A stretch of DNA of 64,000 bases from Chelonoidis abingdonii. Taxonomy: Eukaryota; Chordata; Testudines; Testudinidae. Where the stretch lies: contig NC_133776.1 of NCBI RefSeq assembly GCF_003597395.2, positions 37,855,609-37,919,608 on the forward strand, in the 5' to 3' direction. Numbering within the stretch: position 1 is the stretch's first letter; each line of letters starts with the position of its first letter. The position numbers were made by a program, and so were the translations under genes. Of this stretch, positions 32,085 through 43,244 are shown piece by piece. The notes under the pieces were generated by a model. The model did not search any database and had not been told where the DNA came from. It saw only the letters and a program-made list of their open reading frames with translations.

Positions 32085-33175
32085 TTTTCACAACCTCAAA
32101 TTAAGTATTTTGTATAAAAATGGATTGCTGTACCGAATACTAATCCACAGTACTAAAATGCTTGATATGTAATAAAGACTATACAGTATATTCTTTAGAT
32201 ATATTGAAAATATCTTACTGGACAAATATGGGAAATCTTCTAATCTTAGTTTGTATATTCTGATTTCTTCATTTTTTGTGCAAATTATATATAGTAATGC
32301 CTATCCTCTAATTACATATTACACACACAAAAACTGTTAACAGAACTCCATAATTTCAAAATCAAGAACTCAAAAATTAAGAAATGCCAGAAGTAAGATT
32401 GCCCATGCATATGCTTCCAAATTCATATGCATTATGACACAATTTTTAATGACCTCATCACATGATTTTTTTCTACAGGGAGAGTAGGAACTTGAAATTT
32501 TTGGCCCTGAAGATATGGAGAGCCCCTGCTATCAAGCATGGGAGAGCCAGAGCATTTAAAAGAGTGTCTCAATTTTTTTTAAAAAATAACATGGGCAAAA
32601 CAATGTATTTTTGCTAAGCTTCATTCTTGGAAGTGGCTGAAATAATAATAATAAATAAATCAGCCTCAGGCAGACTCCGTCATGGAAGATTTCCGCTCCA
32701 TCTATTAAAGTTGGCGAAGTTTATAAGCAACTGAAAAAAGAGGCCTTACAGTCGGAAATATTGGGTAATCTTAATCATTCTTGAAAGAATTAATTTGTAC
32801 TACATGGGTTGCGGTGTGGTATAAAGACAGAAATGTGCTTTTTGTTGTGAATGAAGTTAGCAACCTTGTAACCAAGGCAGTAATGTCATAGTACAAATAA
32901 GTGCTGTGCTAGCTTTCTGTATCAATGCATGCCTGTCCTGCCCTGTTCTTCAATTATGGATGTTTCAGATGATATTTTCACATAATAGCAAAGCAGATTT
33001 TTACTTTACAAAGCAGAGGTATAAAAAGTCTCTTAGTGTACATAGAAAACACTCCTAAATAAAAATCTTGTTTTTGTTATGCTTGCAAGTACCTACAGTG
33101 GAAGGTCTAGGACACCGCATTGATGCATCTGATATGGATTAAGAACCTTCTTATGGATATGAACAAGGCAAACTT
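32085..33175. other. Non-coding intron DNA, nothing recognised
   Basis: AT-rich, no exon or named repeat. Confidence 0.4.
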
Positions 33176-33179
33176 TCAT

Positions 33180-33960
33180 ACTTATACTTCAGGACCTTTT
33201 AGAAGCCTTTGATACAGTTGGCCATATAGTGCTGCTGATTGCATGCACGACAGCTCAGCTCAAAGCTGGTTTTGATTATTTCTTACAGACCGTTTATAAC
33301 GTTGTGATGAGTAGTTCGTTGCCAAAAGACTTTGAATGAAGTGTCACAAGACTTATACCCATCTCCTGCTCTCTTTAATTTTTGACTGCTTAGAGCAGTT
33401 GAGATATCATGTATTCCCGTGCCACCAATATACTGGAAGAGCCTAGCTTTTCAGACACCATGTGTTCCTGAGTGTTTGTGCAGTCCTTGGCACAACTGGG
33501 TAAACAATACTGATTGGTCCTTTATACAATACAATAATGGTTGGATCTACTACACAGTGCAGATAGCTTGCCTTTTCTTTTCAGCAGCCACAATCAGGGC
33601 TGTGGCCCAGCTTCTCTGTTAGTGGAGGGGAGGAAATCATCTAGGATGAAAACAATTTGCCTTTCTCTAACCAGTTGAGTTCATATGTCTCAAAGGTTTT
33701 AGAACCAGAGCAAAATAGCTGCATCAGACTTGAACTCCTGCTTTGAGGAACTAGAAGGAACATCAACCTTGTCCCCTGAGGGAAGTATACAGTTTGGGGG
33801 TCTGATTGGTCTTGTTGCTTTTCCTGTTTATACACAATGGTGCCATGAGAGATTTAACTAGTCAGAGGAGGATTTAGCCACTATGGTCATGCTTTTTACT
33901 ATTGCCAGATTAGATTACTGCATTTTAATCTAGTTGGGAATGAAGACAAATGTGTGGAAA
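33180..33960 (+). mobile_element. L2-type LINE reverse transcriptase relic
   Basis: Broken frames give a DLLEAFDTV.H motif near 33,198-33,225, corresponding to the LD.S.AFDTVDH motif of L2/CR1 RTs, and a decayed QG(S)VLSP-like stretch near 33,350. Near 33,900 comes ARLDYC-type wording (TTGCCAGATTAGATTACTGC). The copy is old and has no open frame. Confidence 0.55.
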
Positions 33961-34118
33961 CTTCAATTTGAATAATGGTACTTTCTGAGCAAGAGAGGTT
34001 TTTTTTGTTTGTTTCCCCCTCCCCCCCCCCCCCCCAATAGTTCATCACATGAATTCTGTGCCCATTCTGGGGGTTCCCTATTTTATTGTGGATGTACTTG
34101 ACTCCCTTGCTTTGAGAA

Positions 34119-34412
34119 CTGCTGGAGTATTTAAACTTCACTGCACTGCGCCCCCCTTCTGACAAAAAAAAAAAAAATTACTACACAACCTTAGGAGGGG
34201 GGAATCGAAGCCTGAGCCCTCCCAAACCCCACTAGCTCAGGCGGGGAGGCCAAAACTGAAGCCCAAGAGCTTCCACCTAGGGCAGGGGGCCTGAAGCCTG
34301 AGCCCAGCAGCCCAGGGCAGTGGGGCTTAGACTTTGGCCCTGGGCCTCAGTAAGCGTAATGCCAGCCCTGATGATTCCATTAAAGCGGTGTTGTGACCCA
34401 CTGAAAAACTCC
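34119..34412. mobile_element. hAT-type GC-rich element, decayed ends
   Basis: The interior wording (GAAGCCTGAGCCCTCCC, CCAAAACTGAAGCCC, GGCCCTGGGCCTCAG, GTGACCCACTG) is a well-known turtle non-autonomous hAT family. The terminal repeats are worn and I could not define a target duplication. A C-run and an A-run lie on or near the left side. Confidence 0.6.
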
Positions 34413-34419
34413 ATCTGAT

Positions 34420-35180
34420 GGGGAAGAGAAGGCAGAACATTCTTAGCAGAGGGCACTTTCCTAAAGAATTCCATTGTAATGGTTGTAAGCCTGACCAGGA
34501 GCATGGTGCAAGGCCCACCTTTTTGCAAAACCTTTTACATCCCTGTAATAGAGAATGGCCTGCTATAATCCCTCAGGGATAAGTGAGGAGGAATCTCCAG
34601 TAGTACCTGAATTGAGGAATGGAGGAGAGAAAGGGTCTTAAGAAAAAATTCAGTGCATTCTTAACCTTGTGTCTTCTACCTAGAAATTATAGTAGTGGTT
34701 TCCCAAGAATGGATTTTTTTTGGTACATTTAATAATCTTTCTGGTCGCAATAATAAACTAACCACCCAAACCAACTTGCTTGTGGCAAGTTATTTTACTT
34801 TTTATTTTCTTGAGGAAGTAAGGTATCCTCAGTTTTTATCATTGGAAGAATGAGTGAGTTTAATTGTACCTGGGTTAATACATTTTTATGCTGATTTTTT
34901 GCAAGACTATATAGAGTTTGAGTAACAGGATTGGTGGAGACAGCCCCATTACTGGATGTCTTATTTTTTATCACTTAAAAAGCAGATTAGTCACCACTGA
35001 ACATTGTAGTACTTTGGAGTGAAAATAAACTCTCCAAAAGGAGAGGCATGCAGTGAAGATAATCAAATCATGACTCCAAAGTTAACCTTATATGACCACT
35101 TTGATTTATAAACCTGATCTATTGAATATTCTGTGTTTTTTAAAAAAACAACAACAAGAATTCCCCCTCCCATGTGATGA
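34420..35180. other. Non-coding intron DNA, nothing recognised
   Basis: No exon or clear repeat. Confidence 0.4.
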
Positions 35181-35198
35181 TCACTGTGTATAGTCTGT

Positions 35199-35290
35199 AA
35201 AAGCAGCAAAGAGTCTTGTGGCAGCTTATAGACTAACAGACATATTGGAGCATGAGCTTTTGTGGGTGAATACCCACTTCTTTGGATGCA
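35199..35290 (+). mobile_element. One-armed retroposon with 14-bp target duplication
   Basis: The element reads AAAAGCAGCAAAGAGTCTTG, GCAGCTTATAGACTAACAGA, GAGCATGAGCTTTTGTGGGT, and ends TTTGGATGCA. TGTGTATAGTCTGT occurs at 35,185-35,198 and again at 35,291-35,304. This is the same family as 31,664 but single-armed and lacking the head, as expected for a 5'-truncated retroposon. Confidence 0.75.
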
Positions 35291-35442
35291 TGTGTATAGT
35301 CTGTGTCTAGAGGGATCCTTATTAAGGAAAATTTGCATGTAACCAGAAAGGGTAGTTTCCAAAATTTTTTCCACTTTTTAAAATGTGCCTTTTTTTTTTT
35401 TTTTTGGCTGTTCATAATACAGGTTAGAAATAACTTGTTTCT

Positions 35443-35578
35443 ACATGAGATAAGGTGGGTGAGGTAATACCTTTCATTGGACTAGCTTCTATTGGTGAGA
35501 TACACCCGAGGGTCCAGTAAAAGATATTACCTCATTCACCTTATCATGCTAATATCCGAGGACCAACATGGCTACAAC
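35443..35578. mobile_element. Foldback retroposon with 10-bp target duplication
   Basis: The left arm reads GATAAGGTGGGTGAGGTAAT, CATTGGACTAGCTTCTATTG; the right arm reads CAGTAAAAGATATTACCTCA, TTCACCTTATCATGCTAATA and ends with ACCAACATGGCTACAAC. ACTTGTTTCT flanks it at 35,433-35,442 and 35,579-35,588. The arms overlap in content and are inverted. Confidence 0.8.
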
Positions 35579-35904
35579 ACTTGTTTCTGAATGCACAGTC
35601 TCTAAAAATTAGTCACAGGATGATTTAACATGTTGGCATGCAGCAGTTTATAGTTACTAGAAGCCATTTATGCTTGTATTATAACTTGTGAATGGTCTAA
35701 ATGTTACAGGCGCCAGTTAAATTAAGCTTTTTATTTAAAAAAAAAAATCCTAGCATATTTAACTGCAAGGATCTTCACAATATTACTAAGTCAACCAGCA
35801 GTCTTAGAAAAGAAAGATACTAGTATTTCTTAGTTCTTACTGGAGGAATCCTCACTCCTCGTTTTGTCTTTGTTGGTTTTGTTTTGTTTTAATATAGCGT
35901 AAGG

Positions 35905-36868
35905 GCAGGTCTACACAACAATCTTAAATAAACCTTTGTTAGGTTGACTTACAGCCACCTCAGTAATTACTGTGGTGGCTGATGTCCACATAATCCTACT
36001 TCTGTCAGTGGTGCACGTCCTCACCAGGAGCGCTTCCACTGACTGATGGGAGCAGTGTGGGGGGCTGAGAGCCAGGGCTCGCAGCTCTCTGTCGGGAGCT
36101 CAGCTGCACCTCAGGTGGGGAGATCCAGGCCTGGAGTCAGTCAGCAGCTGTGCTCCTGGTGGGGAGCCAGGACTCTGGTGTGCAGCAGGGCTCCCAGTGC
36201 AAAGCCCAGGTGTTAGCCTCAGCTGGAAGCCTGGGTAGCAGCTCGGCTTCGAGCGGAGACCTGGCAGCAGCCCACCTGTGGAGCTGGCTGGCTTGTCAAC
36301 TTCAGGGCTCCAGCCAACTGCCGATGTCAGGGACTCAATATGTACACTAACATTGTGTCTCCCTAACTACACCATCATAAGCCCTATGCCTCTCATGGAG
36401 GTGGAGTTACTGTGTCAGTGTTGTAGGGCACTTACATTGGTGGGAGCAAGGCTGTAGTCTAGATCAGTGCTTCTCAAAGCCGGTCCGCTGCTTGTGCAGG
36501 GAAAGCCCCTGGTGGTCCAGGCTGGTTTGTTTACCTGCCAAGTCTGCAGGTTTGGCCAATTGCGGCACCCACTGGCTTTGCTGCCCCCAGGCCAGTGGGG
36601 GCTGTGGGAAGTGGCGTGGGCCGAGGGATGTGCTGGGTGCCCTTCCTGCAGCCCCCATTGGCCTGGAGTGGTGAAGCACAGCCAGTGGGAGCCTCAATCA
36701 GCCAAACCTGCGGATGCGGCAGGTAAACACTGGCCCAGACCACCAGGGGCTTTCTCTGCACAAGCGGCGGACTGGCTTTGAGAAGCACTGGTCTAGATAC
36801 TGACATAATTAGGTCGACATAAGCTGCCTTACGTTGTCCTAATTCTTTAGTGTAGGCCAAGCCTCATG
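35905..36868. mobile_element. Long DNA-transposon-like element split by a hAT element
   Basis: The left end GGGCAGGTCTACACAACA and right end TTAGTGTAGGCCAAGCC are imperfect inverted repeats (GGTCTACAC against GTGTAGGCC). GC-rich, non-coding DNA lies between, and the 36,465-36,790 hAT element interrupts it. No target duplication was found, so the superfamily is open. Confidence 0.5.
36465..36790. mobile_element. hAT-type element with perfect 8-bp duplication
   Basis: The ends CAGTGCTTCTCAAAGCC and GGCTTTGAGAAGCACTG are perfect inverted repeats, and the sub-terminal regions (CAGGGAAAGCCCCTGG against CCAGGGGCTTTCTCTGC) continue the symmetry. GTCTAGAT flanks it on both sides (36,457-36,464 and 36,791-36,798). 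It contains no transposase. Confidence 0.95.
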
Positions 36869-36869
36869 T

Positions 36870-38400
36870 ATCATCAAGACTGAAACCTCAACCTGGCCCC
36901 ACTTGCTCTCAGCATTAGCATCTTCTTGGAATCCCATCAAAGGCAACAGACTGGATAGTTGTGAATTTCTCCTTCGCTGACAGAATCTCTTCCCCACCCG
37001 CCAACCTCAATGTGAGTGAGGAATGTGGTAAAGAGAGGTTAGATAAGATTATCCCCAAAATCTTCTTCACTGGCTGTGACACTTAACTTGAACTTTGTGT
37101 GATTTCCTGTCCCCCACCCCCAAGTCCTAGAGATTAAGGGGGAAAGATGGAAAATAACACAATTTATTATTTTTGTGATCACTGTGTCAGACTTCCTGAC
37201 TCAGTGAGGCTATGGTGCTTCAGTAGTTCCATCGTGTATAGTTGGGCTCCACTGACTTTCAAGGGAATGGTGTGGTTGCTAGATTTTTTTGATACTGGCT
37301 GTGCCTGGTCACTACCATGACTATAACCTGGTAAGAGTCAAAATATAGTTAGATTTCAAGTGATGATTTTTCATTAAATCACAGGTATTTCCTAGTGAGC
37401 ATTCACGTGGTCGCTTCTGGGGTAGGTTAGCCAGACATCCTAATTTACTTAGTTTTCGTTAGATGGTGTAGAGAGTTGAAACGAGGGTCTTCAGTTCTGG
37501 CTGGATTTTGAACCAAGTAACACCTTTTTTGGGCCTAATTAAAGGGGATCTGCAGAAAAGTGAGGGGAGGTGAGAGAAGACTTTTGCCTCTGGTTTATTG
37601 TGATGCATATGAAGTCTTGCAAGATGTAAGGTTTTTGTTTACACTGGAAATTCAGGTCTTGCCTTTGCTAGAGGCTATGGAACACTGGTAGGATTAAGTC
37701 ATCAGTGATAACATACAGAATAGCCAGCTTAATTAAAATGGGGCTGTTTTAAATATCTTGGAAACATTTGTAAACAGAGGTGTCTGTCCCTAATCTTTTC
37801 AGCAATCCCTAATTGCTGGAGACTGCACACTAGATGGGGAGGGCTCTAAGTTACTACAGAGAATTCTTTTCCAGATATTTGCCTGGTAGGTCTTGTCCAC
37901 ATGCTCAGAGTCTAACCGATCACCATTTTGGGGATCAGGATGGAATTTTCCCTCCAGGTCAGATTGGCTAAGATCCTGGGGGTATTTGGTCTTCCTCTGT
38001 AGCATGTGGCATGTTCACGTTTAAACTAGTGTAAATGGTGAATTCTCTAACTTGAAATCTTTAAACCATGATTTGCGAACTTCAGTAACTCAGCCAGAGG
38101 TTGGTCTATTTCAGCAGTGGGTGCGTTCTATGGCCTGCAGTGTGAAGGTGGTCAGACTGATGATTATATTGGTTCTTTTTTACCTTAAAATCTATGGGTC
38201 TATGAGTGTGTTTATTCAAATAAGGGCTTATAAGCAACACCGCACATCTGAGTAGTTTCACCAAAAACAGGAAAGACTAGATTTGACTTCCTGGTCCTTC
38301 ATATTTCTAATGGAGGTTTAAGAGAATATTTCAGGCTGTCTTTGTACATCATAAACAAAAAGAGCACAAGCACAATTTTTTTTTGTTTTCCTTGGCATGT
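36870..38400. other. Non-coding intron DNA, nothing recognised
   Basis: No exon-like frame with splice sites; no clear repeats. Confidence 0.4.
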
Positions 38401-38410
38401 CATCTTAAAA

Positions 38411-38661
38411 CAATGGTTCCCAAACTTATTCTGCTGCTTGTGCAGGGAAAGCCCCTGGTGAACTGGGCCAGTTTGTTTACCTGCCGTGTCTGCAGATTTG
38501 GCCGATCGTGGCTTCTAGTGGTCATGGTTCGCTGCTCCAGGCCAATAGGAGCTGCTGGAAGTGGCGCAGGCCGAATCTGCAGACGCAGCAGGTAAATAAA
38601 CCAGCCCAGCCCACCAGGGGCTTTCCCCGCACAAGCGGTGGAACAAGTTTGGGAACCACTG
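38411..38661. mobile_element. hAT-type element, third copy of the CAGTGGTTCCCAAAC family
   Basis: The ends CAATGGTTCCCAAACTT and AAGTTTGGGAACCACTG are inverted repeats with one mismatch (the left end has A for G at position 3). The interior shares GCTTGTGCAGGGAAAGCCCC with 36,465-36,790. The flanking 8-mers (TCTTAAAA and CTCTAGAA) have decayed. Confidence 0.75.
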
Positions 38662-38669
38662 CTCTAGAA

Positions 38670-38985
38670 GCTAGTTAGTTAATACCTGTGCACATCGTGC
38701 CAGCAATGTTTGAGACAGCTGTAAATCCCATACAGTTGTGCTGGTGGAGTTGATTACACTGCTCTACAGCCAAAATGCTTCTGAAATAAATGTAGTCAAA
38801 CTTTACTAATTCTGGGTCACTGCGAATGAAAATGATGCTTAAAATTGTTGATTGGCTCTAGTCTGAGATAAATACCAGCTTCAGATTGCGATCATTCATT
38901 GTTTTTCCTTCCTAAAAGCAAAGTTAGTACTCATTAATGTTCCAAACCCAGTCATTTTTTTTTTTAGTCGGTACATTTAGATTCC
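38670..38985. other. Non-coding intron DNA, nothing recognised
   Basis: No features seen. Confidence 0.4.
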
Positions 38986-41290
38986 AGTCAAAGATTGCTT
39001 ATTTTTAGTCGATTTCTGGTTTAAATTGGGATCCCTCCCTTTATAAGTCACTTATCCTGCCGCCATTTCCAAGTCACGGGTTCGGATATACTACCATAGC
39101 CATATCTTGAAACATGGATGATGCAATCATAACGAAAGCTTACATCACTCTGCTGAACAAATTGCCCTATATCAGCTCTAGAAATCATACAGTGTCGTGC
39201 TCTCTTATTTGTCAGTGTTTGATTTTGCAAAGGGACACATTTCTGTTTAGCCAAAGTGAGCAGAGATGCCTCGTACTTGTGTGAACAGTGCAGATAACTT
39301 CTGCTATGTTTGTGGTGAAGTGACTTTTGCATCACAAAAGCGCAGTATAACCACTATGGTTAAGAAAGCCTATCACCTTTATTTTGGCTGCAAAATTGGA
39401 GATCAGGACAAGAGGTGGGCCCCACACATATGCTGCAACACTTGTGCAACAAATCTTCGCCAGTGGTTGAACAGGAAAAGGAAATCTATGCCTTTTGCAG
39501 TGCCAATGATTTGGAGAGAGCCAACAGATCATACCAGCAATTGTTACTTCTGCATGGTGCCTCCAGTTGGGAAAGGTGTGTCAAAGAAGAAAAAGTGGAC
39601 TGTGCATTATCCAAACATTCCATCAGCTATACGCCCAGTACCCCACGGAGAAGGACTGCCGGTTCCTGATGCACCAGAATCATTCTCACTTGAGTCAGAC
39701 GAGGAAGAGGATGAAAACTTCTGGTCCTGAACCATCAATGTCACAGGACCACATTTTCTCCCATCCTCTCCTCTGAACCACACTCATAACACAAGGTGAA
39801 CTGAATGACCTTGTCAGGGATTTGGAACTACCCAAGAGTAAGGCAGAGCTGTTGGGCTCCAGACTACAGCAGTGGAATCTCCTGGCAGGTGATGTTAGGG
39901 TTTCCATGTTCCGTGACCGTCAAAAGGATCTTGTCCCATTCTTCTTCATGGAAGGTGATCTTGTAGCCTGCAACAACATCGATGGTGTGATGGCAGCCTC
40001 AACATCGTTCACGATCCAGATGAGTGGAGACTGTTCATTGATTCATCGAAGACGAGTCTTAAAGCTGTTTTGCTGCATAATGGCAATGTTTTGCCATCAA
40101 TTCCAGTTGGTCATGCAGTCCATATGAAGGAAACCTATGACAACATGAAACAACTTTTGAGGTGCATAAACTATGACCAAACATCAGTGGCAGCTTTGTG
40201 GCGATTTGAAGGTTGTTGCTCTCTTGCTTGGTCTGCAGACTGGATACACAAAGTACTGCTGTTTTCTCTGCGAATGGATAGTCGTGCAAGAGATTCCCAC
40301 TACATCAAGAAAAGACTGGCCACTCCGACAGTCATTGGAGCCTGGGAGGAAAAGTGTTCAGCATCCACCACTTGTTGAATCAAGGAAGATTTTGTTACCA
40401 CCCTTACACATCAAGCTGGGTCTGATGAAGAACTTTGTCAAGGCCATTGACAAAACAACAGCAGCTTTCAAGTACCTCCGTGGAAAATTTCCAAGGTTAA
40501 GTGAAGCTAAGATAAAGGAAGGTGTCTTTGTTGGTCCTCAGATTCGTGAACTTCTTCGAGATGATGCATTTGACCATGCACTGCGTGGCAAGGAAAAGAC
40601 GGCATGGAAAGCCTTCCAGTTAGTGGCAATAAATTTTCTCGAAACAACAAGGCAGACAACTACAGGTTGTTGGGGAAAACCTCCTCAAGGCATACAAAAG
40701 CCTTGGTTGCAACATGTCACTAAAGATACATTTTTTGCACTCTCATCTAGATTTTTTTCCACCGAACTGCGGAGCAGTGAGCGACGAGCACGGCGAGCGA
40801 TTTCACCAGGACATTGCAACAATGGAGAAAACGCTATCAGGGCAAATGGAGCCCATCAATGCTTGCAGACTATTGCTGGACAGTGACAAGAGATGCTCCA
40901 TTTAATGAATACAAGAGACAAGCCAAGAAGCGCCGAGTAGACACTGAATAGGACTAAACTATGTACATAATAGTTTTTTGCTTTTGTTTCATAATAAATT
41001 TTATTTATATAACCCTTTTGCTGATTTTTAAAGTGTTACATAAACAGGACAGGTGAAATATTATCATGTAAAGCAACCATAAACACATGAAAAGACCTAG
41101 GTTTACAATTTATGATTAAAACTCTACTATCTACACAATATACATAGACATAAAATTGTAAAAACTTAAATATCTTAGAAACAGTAGCCAATCAATTGTT
41201 TTAATTGTCATATTTGAATTCAGCACATCAAAATACATAATAAATACCACATTTTATCTCTGAAGCAGATGACTTCTCAAAAATTGTAGA
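38986..41290 (+). mobile_element. Transposon-like element of uncertain superfamily
   Basis: A decayed gene (39,266-40,951) is followed by AATAAA-type signals (ATAATAAATTTTATT near 40,991) and an AT-rich flank that I recall as travelling with this element. I could not identify terminal inverted repeats or target duplications, so the limits given are loose. The gene wording is one that I recall in many otherwise unrelated animal genomes, typical of a mobile element. Confidence 0.5.
39266..40951 (+). pseudogene. Transposase-like gene, frame-broken, family not identified
   Basis: The gene starts with MPRTCVNSADNFCYVCGEVT and carries cysteine pairs (CYVC, CCNTC, CYFC) that look like zinc ligands within the first 110 residues. 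An acidic patch (SLESDEEEDENF) follows at about 140-150. A middle region holds SIPVGHAVHMKETYDNMKQL, CFLCEW and LPPLHIKLGLMKNFVKAIDK. The C-terminal part reads HSHLDFFPPNCGAVSDEHGE then RFHQD, and ends basic (YKRQAKKRRVDTE). At least five frameshifts and a stop at 39,728 break it, so it is not functional. The histidine/aspartate-rich end could be catalytic but I cannot name the nuclease family. It lies inside SERPINE2 intron 1 in the sense direction. Confidence 0.6.
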
Positions 41291-43070
41291 CCAGTGTTAT
41301 ATTAGTGAAGATGACATATAGTTCAGTTGCTGCCATCATCCTACTAGAGTCCAATGTTTGAGGCTACTCTGAATGTAAAAGTCCTGCTAGCAATGGAGTT
41401 AGTCTGCATTTAGTCTGGTGTTACTGAGAGCAGAATTTGACATTTTGTATTGTCTGTCAATTCAATATTACAGAACGTTTTACAGAACACTAATCTGCTA
41501 GCCTTTCATCTCTGAAGATAAATATTTGAATCCTGGGTTACATCCCAAACAAAGATGAATTATGTTCTCAACTCTCAGATAAGGGCTCTAAAAATCCACC
41601 AGTTAGTTTTGTATGTTGAGTGGTATGATCATAAAGTTGTATAAGTGCAAGTCACCTATCACTTTGGAAGATCTGCTGTAACAAGTGAAACTGAAATAAA
41701 ATGGTCAGAACACCCTTCTTGACATACCTGTATTTACAGCGGCTTCTCATGATCAAGAGACTTGAAAGGGCATGCTGTATTGTAGCTGCAAATCATTTGT
41801 CCTGTTTATCATAGGTCTCAGACACAGATGAGTTTGTACAAAGCTACTGTCAGATCTGCTTGTGCATTAGATCCTGACTAACCAACATTCTTTTCTTATC
41901 ATTCACAGAATATTCAAGAGTTGTGTTGTCACTATTTAGTGATGGAATACAACTTGCAGGGTCACTTTAAAAATGCAACAACACAAATAATAGCTTTATG
42001 CAACTATGCAGAGGTAGCACTGTTTCAAACACAATATTAAATATTTTAAAAGAACTAGATATCAAGTCAGCGGGTCATACTAAATCTTGTGTAACTTGAC
42101 CCGCTTTCAGCCAGAGAAATGATGGCTATCTATCTCTTACAGAATCGTCCTTTATATCTGCCATACCTTTGACTGTTACTGAATTTGGGCTTCTTTCACT
42201 GCAATAGTATTTTGTACTTACAGCATCTTCCAGACAAGGATCTTAGTTCATTGTACAATTAATTTAGCTTTATGTCCTCTTGGGAGTAGGAAAGCTTTTC
42301 CATTTTATAAAGTAGGAAATTTAGTATTGAGCTTAAGTGAGATCACAATGGGAAGCCAGTGACAGAGATTACACTAGAATCCAAGTTTCTATAACAAGAA
42401 CAGAAAGTATCTCAGAACGCTAAGGTGTAGAATCTTGGAAATACACCTAATATGTTTGGTAGAGTGTGGTTCATTAGGAAACGCAATTTAATTTCTCTGT
42501 ATATTTTAAATATAATTTACATTTCCAAATCTATTGGGTCAAAAATTAGACAATGACATGTTTCCCAGTATATAATGGGCAGAGCCTCTGCTGGTATAAA
42601 TTTTCATAGCTCAATTAATTTAAATGGAGCTATGACAACTCATACCAGTTGCAGATTTGCCACAAATTTCTTTATTGTCCATCATATTTGATGTTCAGTG
42701 AAATGGTGCTTTCTCCAACTGACCCCCATCCAGTTTTAAATAGTCTCTTGGTTTTGGGGAGCTGGGGGGAAAGAAGGAAGACAGATGTGTTGAATAAACC
42801 CCCAAATCCTACTGAGTATTGAAATTGTACCCTCTTCCTTTCACGTATAACTGAGTTTTTTTGACTCAAGACTGCGATGTAATCCCAAACTGGCTAAACC
42901 ATCCTCTCAGAAGATTTGTTCCACTTTGTTTTCATTTTTTAAATAAACACACCATTTTAATCCCTCCTGGGTACTTACATGGCTGCTATTACTATAGTAA
43001 TGGGAGTCTCACAATCTTTTAATGTGTTTATCCTCACAGCTCCCTCATGCAGCAGGTAACGTTGTTATCC
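41291..43070. other. Non-coding intron DNA; one small palindromic element
   Basis: There is no exon. At 42,572-42,655 wording such as CTGCTGGTATAAATTTTCAT and ATGACAACTCATACCAGTTG forms a worn palindrome typical of short foldback repeats. Confidence 0.4.
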
Positions 43071-43075
43071 TCATA

Positions 43076-43240
43076 CTGCCCTGTCTATCTGTATTCATCT
43101 GTAGTTACTTGTCTTATACTTAGGTTGTAAGCTCCTTGGGGTAGGGGCCATCTTCTTCTTTTTCTTTGTTTATACAACGCCTAGCACTGTGGGATCCTGA
43201 TCCATGACTGTGCCTCCTAGCATACAGTAATACAATACTG
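43076..43240 (+). repeat. Ancient L2/MIR-type 3' tail
   Basis: GTAAGCTCCTTGGGGTAGGG, CAACGCCTAGCACTGTGGGA and TCCTGATCCATGACTG form the conserved tail shared with 1030-1170. It is more complete here. Confidence 0.5.
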
Positions 43241-43244
43241 TTCT

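Noticed and set aside
31817..32104. Small proteins across the dinucleotide repeat
   Set aside because: Repetitive Tyr/Ile/Val/Cys or His/Thr strings are produced by a TG/TA microsatellite.
38411..38669. 8-bp target duplication for the third CAGTGGTTCCCAAAC element
   Set aside because: TCTTAAAA and CTCTAGAA agree at only 4 of 8 positions, no better than expected for decayed or unrelated flanks.
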